Shown piece by piece: positions 1 to 8,031 of a stretch of DNA of 37,325 nucleotides (the first letter of the stretch is position 1; the number at the start of each line of letters is the position of its first letter). The translations under genes and the position numbers were made by a program. This DNA comes from Candidatus Gastranaerophilales bacterium (GTDB taxonomy: Bacteria; Cyanobacteriota; Vampirovibrionia; Gastranaerophilales; Gastranaerophilaceae): assembly GCA_944323335.1 (NCBI GenBank), contig CALUSB010000018.1, forward strand, positions 1 through 37,325. Reading direction: 5' to 3'. Under the pieces are notes generated by a model. It worked only from the letters and a program-made list of their open reading frames with translations. It did not search any database and was not told the DNA's origin.

Positions 1-362
1 CCGCCTCCGCCGCCTCCTGCGCCAATAATTGTTAATGTTATTTGATTAACCCCGTTTGGCACAGTCCAAGTTGTTGAACTTGTAAAAGAAATATCTTTTT
101 CAACATAAGTTGAGCCTGCACCTGCGCCTCCGCCGCCTGAGCCTTGGATAAATAAAGTATTTATTCCAATCGGAACATCAAAAGTATAAGTTCCGGGGTT
201 AGTATAAATTTCAAGACCCTTTTTATTATCAGTCTGCACACTGATAGAATCTTTCATTCTTTTTGTTATAACAGGAGCTAAAGCTACCATAATAACCGAT
301 ATTACAAGGACAGCCGTTAAAAGTTCAGCCAGTGTAAAAGCTCTTTTATTACCCAAGTGCAT
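1..362 (-). CDS. Type IV prepilin-like protein with glycine-rich repeats (C-terminus beyond window)
   Basis: Partial gene read on the minus strand from an ATG at 362; about 120 codons are visible and the frame stays open to the window edge. The N-terminus has a short basic leader (MHLGNKRA) followed by FTLAELL and a hydrophobic stretch of about 20 residues. This is the class III signal of type IV pilins and type II secretion pseudopilins, with Ala instead of the usual Gly before the processing site. The body has two related modules, each with VP-x-G-(I/V)-N followed by beta-strand residues and a glycine run (IQGSGGGGAG, then IIGAGGGGGG). Two strong ribosome-binding sites (AAGGAG and GGAG, 369-378) precede the start. 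Processing by prepilin peptidase and surface display are inferred from the family. The glycine-rich body is unlike a classical pilin, so this may be a pilus-tip or surface fibre protein. Confidence 0.8.
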   Translation of the reverse strand, partial: MHLGNKRAFTLAELLTAVLVISVIMVALAPVITKRMKDSISVQTDNKKGLEIYTNPGTYTFDVPIGINTLFIQGSGGGGAGAGSTYVEKDISFTSSTTWTVPNGVNQITLTIIGAGGGGG

Positions 363-383
363 AATTTCTCCGCTCCTTAATAT

Positions 384-413
384 TTGATATTAATAACATA
401 GCAATAATATAAC
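384..413 (+). promoter_or_regulatory. Possible promoter for the small HTH-like gene
   Basis: TTGATA at 384-389 and TATAAC at 408-413 are separated by 18 bases, in the divergent gap between the prepilin and the small HTH-like gene. The match is imperfect and the region is AT-rich, so chance resemblance is possible. Confidence 0.3.
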
Positions 414-472
414 ATGTATAGCAACAGTTTTTAAAATTGTCAATTGTTATAAATATAGGTAGCATTGATATT

Positions 473-694
473 ATGTTAAATATCAAACAAGAGATTCAAA
501 TACTTCTTTTAAGGCGTGGTTTATCAATGAGGAAACTGCTTGTAAAGATGAAAGACGCGGGCTTTGATATGCCCGCGTCAAGTAATTTTTCTGTAATGCT
601 ATCAAAGAAAAGAATACGTTTTGAAACCGTGCAAGAGGTTTTGAATTTTTTAGGTTATGAATTTAAAATAGTTGAAAAAACCCCTAGCGAATAA
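473..694 (+). CDS. Small HTH-like (XRE-type) putative DNA-binding protein
   Basis: 73-residue basic protein, MLNIKQEIQILLLRRGLSMR onward. The pattern of a helix, 'RRGLSMRKLLVKM', a turn, 'FSVMLSKKRIRFETVQEVL' and a closing 'NFLGYEFKI' looks like the five-helix Cro/XRE fold in which small phage- or toxin-system-related regulators are built. No partner toxin is visible. I chose the ATG at 473 because TAGGTAG lies about 11 bases upstream; the frame stays open upstream to a TTG at 437, which has no ribosome-binding site. The 3' end overlaps the convergent Hcp-like gene by 11 bases. Its target is unknown, and it might regulate the divergent prepilin gene; that is a guess from position only. Confidence 0.6.
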   Translation: MLNIKQEIQILLLRRGLSMRKLLVKMKDAGFDMPASSNFSVMLSKKRIRFETVQEVLNFLGYEFKIVEKTPSE

Positions 695-2147
695 TTTTTA
701 CCCTAAAGTCTTTTTCAAGCGCCTCAAGCACATGAGGGTTTATTATAGATGAAGAGCAGTTTACAAAGCAGATGTTTTCAAGTTCCATAAAAAGTACCGA
801 CATAAGTGTATTTATAGAACTTATTGAACAAGATGTGAAGAACAAATCTGTCTTTATGTTCATTTCTAAACATTTATCAAGTGTGTATAAGAGTTTGTCG
901 GATTCTATGGGGCAGGCAAGATTAATTACTTTTTTGTCGCCAAATTCCTGGATATCGTCTTCTGTTGAGTTTTCGCCCACAACAATTACAACACTTTTGT
1001 TTTTAAGTTCTTGCAGAGTTTTTTCAATTTTTTCAAAATTATGCTCAAACTCAAGGTATATGTTATTTTCTGACTTACTAAATCCGTCCAATTTTAGAGC
1101 CGCCTCAATAAGCGGTTCGTAGTCTTTGTTTTTTATTTTAAACACTCTGTTTGGCGCGATTATTTTATTTGAATACACTGTACCTCTTAAAAGTGTATCT
1201 ATTTTTTGGCTGAAGTTTTGTGTTATTAAAATCGCCCCCGGAAAGTTTGCAAAATCTACCTGTGCGTCTGATGTGCCGTAGTGGCCTATAAGGTTTTTGT
1301 ATTTTTTAAATTTTGGATAACTATGGGCTATAAACATTGTAGAGTTTGTGTAAATGTTAATCTCTCTTTTGCCTATAGCTTCAAGAAGTTCTTCAAGCTC
1401 AATGAGGTCAGGCCCGCTTATTAAAATTGATTTGCCCTTTTTGGCATTTAAAAGAATTTTTGCACTTTCTCTTTTGCCGTAGCGCTCCTCATATAGCCTG
1501 TTTGTTTCTTTTTGGATTTCATAGCCTATTTTAGAAAATTCCAAAATTCTTCTTCTTAGTTTTTCTGCCCTTGTAGAAAGGGAATTTGTGAGGGCAAAAA
1601 ATCTTATAACTTCAAAGTCATAGTATGAAGTATCTTCTTTAACTTTTTTTAAAAGCTCAAGAATAATGGAGCTTGTTTTTGCAAATACGGTTATAAGTTC
1701 AAAAAGTCTTTGTTTTTCAATACTTATACCTTTATATTTGTTCTGCATTTTGGCTTCGCCGACTTTAATCATGGAGTTTATGGATTTATTTTCGCAAGTG
1801 TCGCAGTTAAAATCTATAAGCTCACATGAAATGTGATTTGCCTTGCAAAAGTTTACATATCTTTCTTTTACGGATTTTTTGTCATAGCAAAGTGCTTCAA
1901 GAAAATGCAGAAAATCTTCTTTATCGAAACTCGTATTTATCATAATTACAGAAAGACCTTTTATGAGCCTGTTTTCTATCTCTCTGTTAACTTGAGAGAG
2001 TTCTCTGAGTTTTATTACATAAAAACTTATCTCTCTTATTTCCGAGAGTAAAAGTTCTTCAACGGCGCTTACCGTCGGGTCAATTGAACATATGCCCATA
2101 CTTGAGCAGGTCGATTTATCGGATAAACTTTTTAAAAATTCAAACAT
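684..2147 (-). CDS. Degenerate hybrid-cluster-protein (Hcp/prismane) homologue lacking most metal ligands
   Basis: 487 residues with the overall Hcp pattern. The N-terminus MFEFLKSLSDKSTC aligns with the Hcp start MFCFQCQE. A helical domain follows, then SGPDLIELEELLE (244-256), YTNSTMFIAHSYPKFKKY (266-283), IGHYG (287-291), FPGAILITQNF (302-312) and a C-terminal part with NLAC (409-412). In true Hcp these segments read SGHD, THGEM, AHGYP, GNYG and TTNC, and supply His, Glu and Cys to the hybrid Fe-S-O cluster. Here they are Pro246, Thr270 and Phe312. The GGC persulfide motif is GEN, and the late Glu/Lys motif is absent. At the N-terminus only C14 and C20 remain; the first two cysteines are Glu3 and Lys6. 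The fold is probably kept, but hydroxylamine or NO reductase chemistry is not expected. It lies 3' of glgA on the same strand, 74 bases away. Confidence 0.75.
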   Translation of the reverse strand: MFEFLKSLSDKSTCSSMGICSIDPTVSAVEELLLSEIREISFYVIKLRELSQVNREIENRLIKGLSVIMINTSFDKEDFLHFLEALCYDKKSVKERYVNFCKANHISCELIDFNCDTCENKSINSMIKVGEAKMQNKYKGISIEKQRLFELITVFAKTSSIILELLKKVKEDTSYYDFEVIRFFALTNSLSTRAEKLRRRILEFSKIGYEIQKETNRLYEERYGKRESAKILLNAKKGKSILISGPDLIELEELLEAIGKREINIYTNSTMFIAHSYPKFKKYKNLIGHYGTSDAQVDFANFPGAILITQNFSQKIDTLLRGTVYSNKIIAPNRVFKIKNKDYEPLIEAALKLDGFSKSENNIYLEFEHNFEKIEKTLQELKNKSVVIVVGENSTEDDIQEFGDKKVINLACPIESDKLLYTLDKCLEMNIKTDLFFTSCSISSINTLMSVLFMELENICFVNCSSSIINPHVLEALEKDFRVKIIR

Positions 2148-2221
2148 AATGCTTAAAGTTTATACTTGTTGAATTTTTTTGTTATCCGATAAAAGGGTAA
2201 TTGATATTTTAGCCTTTGGAG

Positions 2222-3655
2222 TTATTTTCTGCCCAGCGCATCAAGGTAGAGAAGTTTGTATTTAACTGCGCTGTCTTGCCAAGTGAACTTTGATGCTATG
2301 GCGTTTTTGATGATTTTGTTAAAGTCATCACGCCTGTCGATGTATGTCCAGACGGCGTTTTTGACTTCATCAACCATAGAGCGCGCATCATAAGTTAAGA
2401 ACTTAAATCCGTTAGCTTTTTCGTTAGGATAAGAAATTACAGTATCGTCTAATCCGCCTACTGCTCTGACGATTGGAACTGTGCCGTATTTCATTGCTAT
2501 CATTTGAGAAATGCCGCAAGGTTCAAAAAGCGAAGGCATAAGGAACATATCCGCACCTTTGTATATGGTTTCGGATAAATCAGGCTTAAAGTCTATCCAA
2601 GCGCGCATATTGGATGAGTTGTTTGACACCCATATGAGCATATTTTCAAAGCCGTATTCGCCCGTTCCCAAGAATACAAAATCTGCAGGCAGATTCATTA
2701 AGTCAAATTTTGCAAAGTCAACTAAAGACAGCCCTTTTTGATACACTAGCCTTGAAATCATTGCAATAAGAGGTCTGTCAGGGTTTTGCGGCAGACCAAA
2801 CATTTGCTGCACCTTGGCTTTAAATTCGGGTTTAACTTTGGGGTCAAAGTCTTTTTTGTCGTAGTCAGTACCGTTTAAAATACCGCAGAGTTTGTATGTT
2901 TGACCGCGAAGAGTGTAGTCCATACCTTCGCCAAACTCTGAGCCGAGGATTTCTCTTGCGTAGCGAGGCGACACCGTTACTATTTTATCTGAGCAATATA
3001 TCGCGCCTTTTACCCAGTTTACTCTGCCGTAGTGCTCGACACATTGGTCATTGTATACGCAATCCCAGCGCATATTTGCAAAATCTATAATAGATTTGTC
3101 GCATGAGCCCTGATATGCCAGATTATGTATTGCAAAGACTGTTTTTGTATTTGAATAAAATTCATCAAATTTGTAGTTGTTTTTAATGTAAACAGGCAGC
3201 ATTGCAGTATGCCAGTCGTTAGCTTGAATAATATCCGGCTTAAAGTTAAGCAGTTTTGCGTATTCAAGAACCGCAAGAGAAAATGACACGTAGCGCTGCT
3301 GTTCATACATTTCATCTACCCATTGAGGATAGACAACATTAAAGCAGGAGAAGTATTTTGGGTTGTCTACAAAAAATACATTTATATTTTTTGATTTGGG
3401 CAGTTTGCACATTTTTAACTTGAATACGTGGCGGGTATGCCCCATATCTATCTGAAGTTCTGAGTTTTCAAGCTCTTTTATACCCCATTTTTCTTGGTCT
3501 ATTGAGCCGTATAGCGGGGTAAAAATTGCTATCTCGCAGTTTTCTTTTTCTAAATATACGGGAAGTTCCCCCACAACGTCAGCCAGGCCGCCGACTTTAG
3601 AGAACGGTGCAACTTCTGCGCTTGCAAAAAGCACTTTTAATTTTTTTTCTGCCAT
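2222..3655 (-). CDS. glgA: Glycogen (starch) synthase, GT5 family
   Basis: 477 residues, the usual GlgA length. It transfers glucose from ADP-glucose to the non-reducing end of an alpha-1,4-glucan. The N-terminal GT-B domain has the nucleotide-sugar motif KVGGLADVVGELP (residues 20-32) and AIHNLAYQG near the middle. The C-terminal domain has MISRLVYQKGL and MLPSLFEPCGISQM, which carries the catalytic Glu, followed by GTVPIVRAVGGLDDTV. AAAGGAT precedes the ATG by a normal distance. It sits 11 bases after ruvA on the same strand, so bioB-ruvA-glgA look co-transcribed. It would supply storage polysaccharide; malQ at 18991 is the only other alpha-glucan gene in the window. Confidence 0.96.
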   Translation of the reverse strand: MAEKKLKVLFASAEVAPFSKVGGLADVVGELPVYLEKENCEIAIFTPLYGSIDQEKWGIKELENSELQIDMGHTRHVFKLKMCKLPKSKNINVFFVDNPKYFSCFNVVYPQWVDEMYEQQRYVSFSLAVLEYAKLLNFKPDIIQANDWHTAMLPVYIKNNYKFDEFYSNTKTVFAIHNLAYQGSCDKSIIDFANMRWDCVYNDQCVEHYGRVNWVKGAIYCSDKIVTVSPRYAREILGSEFGEGMDYTLRGQTYKLCGILNGTDYDKKDFDPKVKPEFKAKVQQMFGLPQNPDRPLIAMISRLVYQKGLSLVDFAKFDLMNLPADFVFLGTGEYGFENMLIWVSNNSSNMRAWIDFKPDLSETIYKGADMFLMPSLFEPCGISQMIAMKYGTVPIVRAVGGLDDTVISYPNEKANGFKFLTYDARSMVDEVKNAVWTYIDRRDDFNKIIKNAIASKFTWQDSAVKYKLLYLDALGRK

Positions 3656-3666
3656 TATTCTATCCT

Positions 3667-4284
3667 TTATGAATTTGATAATATTTGAAGAGTTTGCCTT
3701 AAAATCTCTTGGGAATCGTCTTTTTTAGAATTTTTTGCACTTATTTCAAGAGCGCCTTTGTACTCTTGCTGACTGTAACCTAAAGATTGAAGCACACTTT
3801 GTACTTCAAGAATGGTTTCTTTGGATATGTTATTTGATATGGTGTTTATCTTTTCTGCCGTTATTTCAGATGATACATTCAGGCTTGTGAGTTTGTCTTT
3901 CAGCTCAAGGATGATTTTTTGAGCCATTTTTGCTCCGACGCCTTTGGTTCTTGAGATAAGTTTATAGTCCTCTTCAATAACCGCCCCTATAAGCTCTGAG
4001 CCCGAGAATTCATCCAAAAGGCACATTGCAACTTTTGTACCTATGCCTGATACTGAAGTTAAAATATCAAAAATTGTCCTGTCTTCTCTGTGACAAAAGC
4101 CGCAAAGAGTCATAGAATCTTCTTTGTGAATAAGCTTTGTATAAATTTTTGTTTCTTTATTCACATCATCAAGCAGCCCTAAAGTCCTTGCGTTACAGAA
4201 AACAGAGTATCCTATGCCGTTATTTTCAATAACTGCATAGGGGTGGTTTTTAGATATTAAAGTTCCTTTGATGTAATCAAACAC
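3667..4284 (-). CDS. ruvA: Holliday junction branch-migration protein RuvA
   Basis: 205 residues. RuvA tetramers bind four-way DNA junctions and load the RuvB motor during recombinational repair. The N-terminal OB-fold starts MFDYIKGTLISK. Two helix-hairpin-helix motifs follow (LTSVSGIGTKVAMCLL, then RTKGVGAKMAQKIILELKDK), and a linker leads to the RuvB-binding C-terminal three-helix domain (LEVQSVLQSLGYSQQE). The start codon is GTG at 4284, lying inside the end of bioB with an 8-base overlap and AGGA upstream, so translation is probably coupled. No ruvB or ruvC is in the window. Confidence 0.95.
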   Translation of the reverse strand: MFDYIKGTLISKNHPYAVIENNGIGYSVFCNARTLGLLDDVNKETKIYTKLIHKEDSMTLCGFCHREDRTIFDILTSVSGIGTKVAMCLLDEFSGSELIGAVIEEDYKLISRTKGVGAKMAQKIILELKDKLTSLNVSSEITAEKINTISNNISKETILEVQSVLQSLGYSQQEYKGALEISAKNSKKDDSQEILRQTLQILSNS

Positions 4285-5185
4285 TTAGAGTTTTTCCTAA
4301 TTTTTCAAGGGTTTTTATATCTTCCTCGGGTGTAATTCCTATTGTTGTGAGGTAGTTGCCGATTAGTATCCCTTCAATGCAACTGTCAAGCGCAAGTTCC
4401 ATGTTTTCCTTAGAAAGCCTTGCCTTTCTGCCTCCTGCAAACCTTACTATAGAATCGGGATTTGCAATTTTAAATATTGCTGCCGTTCTTAAAATATTTT
4501 CTTCATCTATTTTATCGCCGTAATTTTCAAAAGGAGTTCCTTTAATCGGCGTTAAAATATTGAAAGGAATGGACTCAGGCTTAATTTGTGCAAGTTCAAG
4601 CGCCATTTCAACTCTTTGTTCAATTGTCTCGCCCATGCCGATTATTACTCCGCAGCAAAGTTCAAGCCCCGCTTCTTTAACCTTTCTTATGGTGTCGAGC
4701 CTGTCTTCATAGGTGTGAGTGTGAGTAATGCAGGGATGATATGAGCGGCAGGTGTTTATATTGTGGTGAAACCTTACAAGTCCCGCTTCTTTTAGCATTT
4801 GTGCTTGTCCGTCTTTTAGAAGCCCTATTGAGGCGCAGCTTTTAAGACCGAGTTTATTAATTTCCGATATCATCTCGCAAAAGCGCGGCATATCTTTATC
4901 CAGAGGGCCTCTGCCCGATGTAACTATTGCAAATCTTGTTGCACCGTTGGCCTTTGCTTCGCGAGCCACCTTTATTACTTCTTGTGTTTCAACAAGCGGA
5001 TGAGTGGGAATATTTGTCATGTAATAAGAACTCTGTGCGCAGTACTTGCAGCCTTCCTGGCATTTACCCGTTCTTGCGCTTATTAAAGAGCAAAACTCAA
5101 CCGTGTTTTTTGTTTTTTCTTTAGCCAGAGCAAGTAATTTATTTAAGTCTGACGAATATAGTTCAATTAGAGTTTGTTTATCCAT
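4277..5185 (-). CDS. bioB: Biotin synthase (radical SAM)
   Basis: 302 residues from the ATG at 5185. It inserts sulfur into dethiobiotin in the last step of biotin synthesis. The radical-SAM motif C-x3-C-x2-C is present as CQEGCKYC (C42, C46, C49), followed by ASIGLL, the HHN-[IL]-[DN]-T-like segment (FHHNINTCRSYHP) and GMGET, with the C-terminal IVRFAGGRKARL carrying the Arg that ligates the [2Fe-2S] cluster. I prefer this ATG to an upstream in-frame ATG at 5218 because a TATAAT ends exactly six bases before it and the Met12 start matches usual BioB length. No other bio genes are nearby, so the organism may scavenge or make dethiobiotin elsewhere. Confidence 0.95.
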   Translation of the reverse strand: MDKQTLIELYSSDLNKLLALAKEKTKNTVEFCSLISARTGKCQEGCKYCAQSSYYMTNIPTHPLVETQEVIKVAREAKANGATRFAIVTSGRGPLDKDMPRFCEMISEINKLGLKSCASIGLLKDGQAQMLKEAGLVRFHHNINTCRSYHPCITHTHTYEDRLDTIRKVKEAGLELCCGVIIGMGETIEQRVEMALELAQIKPESIPFNILTPIKGTPFENYGDKIDEENILRTAAIFKIANPDSIVRFAGGRKARLSKENMELALDSCIEGILIGNYLTTIGITPEEDIKTLEKLGKTLSV

Positions 5186-5191
5186 AGGATT

Positions 5192-5197
5192 ATTATA
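5192..5197 (-). promoter_or_regulatory. -10 element for bioB, leaderless arrangement
   Basis: A perfect TATAAT on the minus strand ends six bases before the bioB ATG. A transcript would start at or next to the A of the ATG, so the mRNA would have no leader; no Shine-Dalgarno sequence is seen. The -35 region is weak. This hexamer overlaps the opposite-strand -10 element of the TPR gene. Confidence 0.6.
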
Positions 5198-5201
5198 CAA
5201 T
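5196..5201 (+). promoter_or_regulatory. -10 element for the TPR gene at 5208, leaderless arrangement
   Basis: TACAAT ends six bases before the ATG at 5208, with TTGTTT at 5174-5179 as a possible -35 box (16-base spacer). It shares two base pairs with the bioB -10 element on the other strand, so the two promoters are unlikely to be bound by polymerase at the same time. Confidence 0.5.
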
Positions 5202-5207
5202 AAAAAT

Positions 5208-5900
5208 ATGTTTGGCATTAATATTTTTAAAGACTGGAAAAAATATTACAATAAAGCGCTTGATTACTATAAAAAGAAAAACTATAAGCGTGCTTTAGAG
5301 TTGTTTGAACAGGCAAAAAAACTCCAGCCGAAAAATTATAAAATTTCATATAACATGGCACTTTGTTATCAGTATTTAGGCGAAGATATAAAGGCGCTTG
5401 AATTGTATAAAATCGCCTCTAAGTTATGTCCTGATGACCTTGATACGATATTTAACATAGGGTGTATTTTATTTTCAAAAAATAAAATTGATGAGGCAAT
5501 TGAAGAGTTTAAAAAAGTGCTTGAAAAAGATACTAAAAGTTATGATGCTAACTACGCCTTATCTATTTGCTATGCAAGTTTGGCGCAGTGGGAAAATTCT
5601 CAGAAATACTGCGAAGAAGCTCTTAGGCTGCAAGAGCGCTCACACAGGGCAAATAATCAAATGGGTTTAATATTTTATTCGATTGAAGACTGGGATAATG
5701 CTATTAAATACTTTAAAAAAGCTATAAAAAATAACCCCACGCAGTTCCCAAAATATTATTCAAACCTTGCTCTAACTTACGATAAGATTGGCGATAGCGA
5801 AAACGCTCTTAGAACTTATAATAAAATCAAGAAAAAATTTCCTGACTATCAGGGGCTTGATTTTATGAAAATGACTTTTGAAATTAAGTCGAAGTCTTGA
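5208..5900 (+). CDS. Cytoplasmic TPR-repeat protein
   Basis: 230 residues, almost entirely tetratricopeptide repeats: about five or six 34-residue units with the A-x3-Y/F-x-x-A-I pattern (KRALELFEQAKKLQPKN, DEAIEEFKKVLEKD, DNAIKYFKKAIKNNP). No signal peptide or membrane helix and no catalytic domain, so it is a protein-protein interaction scaffold whose partner is unknown. I chose the ATG at 5208 because of the TACAAT six bases upstream; the frame is open further upstream, but that stretch is antisense to bioB. It is divergent from bioB by 22 bases and overlaps the convergent exported TPR gene by 17 bases. Confidence 0.8.
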   Translation: MFGINIFKDWKKYYNKALDYYKKKNYKRALELFEQAKKLQPKNYKISYNMALCYQYLGEDIKALELYKIASKLCPDDLDTIFNIGCILFSKNKIDEAIEEFKKVLEKDTKSYDANYALSICYASLAQWENSQKYCEEALRLQERSHRANNQMGLIFYSIEDWDNAIKYFKKAIKNNPTQFPKYYSNLALTYDKIGDSENALRTYNKIKKKFPDYQGLDFMKMTFEIKSKS

Positions 5901-6510
5901 GGCTGTTTAGCGAATCTACTATTTTTTGCGCTGCTTTATCATCGCCGAGCATTTTGTAGCAGTATGCAAGGTTGATATAAAAGTCTTTTTCATCCGCTTT
6001 TATTGATATTGCTTTTATAAGGTATTTTTTTGCTTTTGAATAGTTTTCTTTTGCCAGATAGCAGCTTGCAAGATTGTAGTAAGAATAGGCAAATTCACTG
6101 TTAGATTTGATACTCAGTTTAAAATTTTTCTCCGCAAGAGTGTAGGATTTTTTCTTTAAGAGTATGCAGCCTATATTGTAGTACGCTTTATAGGCTTTGT
6201 TATCAATAGTTGCAGCTTTATTAAAGTTCTCTATTGCAACTCCCCTTTGACCCAAATCGTCATATATGTTGCCTAAAACTACAAAAACATCGCTGTCACG
6301 CCTGTTTTGAGGGATTTTGTTTATAAGTTCAAGCGCTTCTTTTTTGTTGTTTGTAGAGTATAGTGCAAATGCTTCGTTTTTGATATCAAGTATTTCTTTG
6401 TCGCTTAAAAGCTCGGCACTATTTGCAAATGAATAAAAACCACAGAAAAATAATACAAGAATCAAACTTATAGATGATTTTAATGTTTTATTTTTTAATA
6501 AACTCTTCAT
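5884..6510 (-). CDS. Exported TPR-repeat protein
   Basis: 208 residues. The N-terminus MKSLLKNKTLK followed by a hydrophobic run ending in FYSFANSAE is a signal peptide, probably cut after the Ala-x-Ser/Ala region, so the protein is exported. The rest is four to five TPR units (AYYNIGCILLKKKSYTLAEK, YSYYNLASCYLAKENYSKA, FYINLAYCYKMLGDDKAA). I chose the ATG at 6510 because it gives a clean signal peptide and is preceded by AAGGGAAACGG; the frame is open upstream but that part is not protein-like. Function unknown; likely a periplasmic scaffold. It is divergent from the LCP gene across 129 bases. Confidence 0.8.
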   Translation of the reverse strand: MKSLLKNKTLKSSISLILVLFFCGFYSFANSAELLSDKEILDIKNEAFALYSTNNKKEALELINKIPQNRRDSDVFVVLGNIYDDLGQRGVAIENFNKAATIDNKAYKAYYNIGCILLKKKSYTLAEKNFKLSIKSNSEFAYSYYNLASCYLAKENYSKAKKYLIKAISIKADEKDFYINLAYCYKMLGDDKAAQKIVDSLNSLKTST

Positions 6511-6546
6511 GTAAACCGTTTCCCTTATTTGAAAACCCCTGCAATA

Positions 6547-6560
6547 AAATGTTAACATTT
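6547..6560. repeat. 14-bp perfect palindrome in a divergent intergenic region
   Basis: AAATGTTAACATTT reads the same on both strands. It lies between the exported TPR gene and the LCP gene, upstream of both, where a dimeric regulator could bind. The region is very AT-rich, so it could be chance. A possible LCP -10 element, TACAAT, is at 6607-6612. Confidence 0.3.
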
Positions 6561-6639
6561 ATTTAGTTTTATTTGCAACAAGTTTAATTTTTTATTTTTT
6601 TTAAAGTACAATTACAGACAAATCACAAAGAACAAAACC

Positions 6640-7935
6640 ATGAATAAAATGCTAGAAAAACCATCTTACACATACAATAAGCCGTTGCCAAAGATGCCTA
6701 AAAGAAGAAGAAAAACAAACCAAGCAAGCAGTTTTGTGCGTTCATTTTTGATAACGCTTATAGTTCTTACTTCTCTTGCTGCAATTGCTTACAGAACTGA
6801 TGTAAAAAACGCTTTTTCTGATGTTATGGCAACGCTTACAGGTAAACAAGCTGGCAGAATGGAGCTTAATCTCCCTTTTTCTCCAAGGCGTCAGAATATT
6901 TTATTTATGGGAGTTGATGTAGCGTCAAACACTAAAGACCCTTTTAAAGGTAATCGCTCAGATACAATGCTGTTAATAAGCATAGCGCCGTACGGTAAAG
7001 ATGTTAATGTTATTTCTATTCCTCGTGATTCTAAGGTTTATATTTCAGACAGAAATAAACCGGATAAAATCAACCACGCTTTTGCCTACGGCGGGCCTGA
7101 TTTGTCGGTAAAAACGGTAGAAGAAACCTTTGGTGTCAGAATTGACCACTATATAGCGCTAAGCAATGAAGGTTTGATAAAATTCATTGATACAATAGGC
7201 GGTTTGCCTATATATATTGAAAAAGATATGCACTATAACGACTCGACCGCAGGCTTGCACATAAATCTTACACAAGGTGAGCATGTTCTAAACGGTGAGC
7301 AGACAGAAGGGTATTTAAGATTTAGAAAAGATGCTCTTGGCGACATTGGCCGTATAAGGCGTCAGCAGTGGTTCTTTAATGCACTGAGTGCAAGGCTTAA
7401 AGACCCCTCTGTCCTTGTTAAAATTCCTGAAGTTTTAAAAATAATGCCAAAATATATTGAAACTGACCTGTCGGTGTATGAACTTTCTCAATACGCTGCA
7501 CTTGTAAAAAGTATTGACACATCTTCAATTCAGGTGGCAACGCTCCCGGGGACTCCATCTACAAAAGGTGTGATTAGTTACTGGATTTTAGACCCCGATA
7601 AAACTCAAGATATAATAAATAAACTTGTCTACAGAGATAAACCCGCGCCTCTAACTGAGGCACTGAGTGTTGGAATATTATATACTCCAAGCAGAGAGTC
7701 AAGTGCGCTTACTCTAAAAGCTCAACTTGAGCAAAACGGTGCGGTTGTAAAAATGCAAAACAGAAACAGTCTTACTCATGACCATATAGCAATTCATAAT
7801 CTTGATGTACCTAAAGATACTCTTGATTCGCTGAAAAAAATAATTCCTGAAATGAAAGAAAAACAGACTGTCTATGACCCTGTAGGATTTAACAAAGCCG
7901 CAAAAGATTTCACTATAATTCTTGCAGGTTCTTAA
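6640..7935 (+). CDS. LytR-CpsA-Psr (LCP) family glycopolymer transferase
   Basis: 431 residues. LCP enzymes sit in the membrane and transfer polyprenyl-linked glycopolymers onto peptidoglycan or other acceptors. A basic cytoplasmic N-terminus (PKRRRKTNQ) precedes one membrane segment near residues 31-50. The LCP domain follows with its conserved acidic and Arg residues: NRSDTMLLISI, VISIPRDSKVYI, DKINHAFAYGG, TIGGLPIYI and YLRFRKDALGDIGRIRRQQ. The last 100 residues (LSVGILYTPSRESSALTLK onward) resemble the LytR C-terminal domain found in many LCP proteins. No Shine-Dalgarno sequence is obvious. It is transcribed alone, with about 96 bases to the next small gene. Confidence 0.9.
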   Translation: MNKMLEKPSYTYNKPLPKMPKRRRKTNQASSFVRSFLITLIVLTSLAAIAYRTDVKNAFSDVMATLTGKQAGRMELNLPFSPRRQNILFMGVDVASNTKDPFKGNRSDTMLLISIAPYGKDVNVISIPRDSKVYISDRNKPDKINHAFAYGGPDLSVKTVEETFGVRIDHYIALSNEGLIKFIDTIGGLPIYIEKDMHYNDSTAGLHINLTQGEHVLNGEQTEGYLRFRKDALGDIGRIRRQQWFFNALSARLKDPSVLVKIPEVLKIMPKYIETDLSVYELSQYAALVKSIDTSSIQVATLPGTPSTKGVISYWILDPDKTQDIINKLVYRDKPAPLTEALSVGILYTPSRESSALTLKAQLEQNGAVVKMQNRNSLTHDHIAIHNLDVPKDTLDSLKKIIPEMKEKQTVYDPVGFNKAAKDFTIILAGS

Positions 7936-8031
7936 AATGCCCTAAAAATCCTATAATCGGTGTAATTTTGACTGTTTAATATTATTCTAATGATTGATTT
8001 TATTTACCCCATTGTGTAAGAGAATTTTTGT

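Noticed and set aside
772..1122. 116-codon plus-strand frame opposite the Hcp-like gene
   Set aside because: Its translation is Ser/Phe-rich low-complexity typical of antisense reading, and the minus-strand gene has a recognisable fold and ribosome-binding context.
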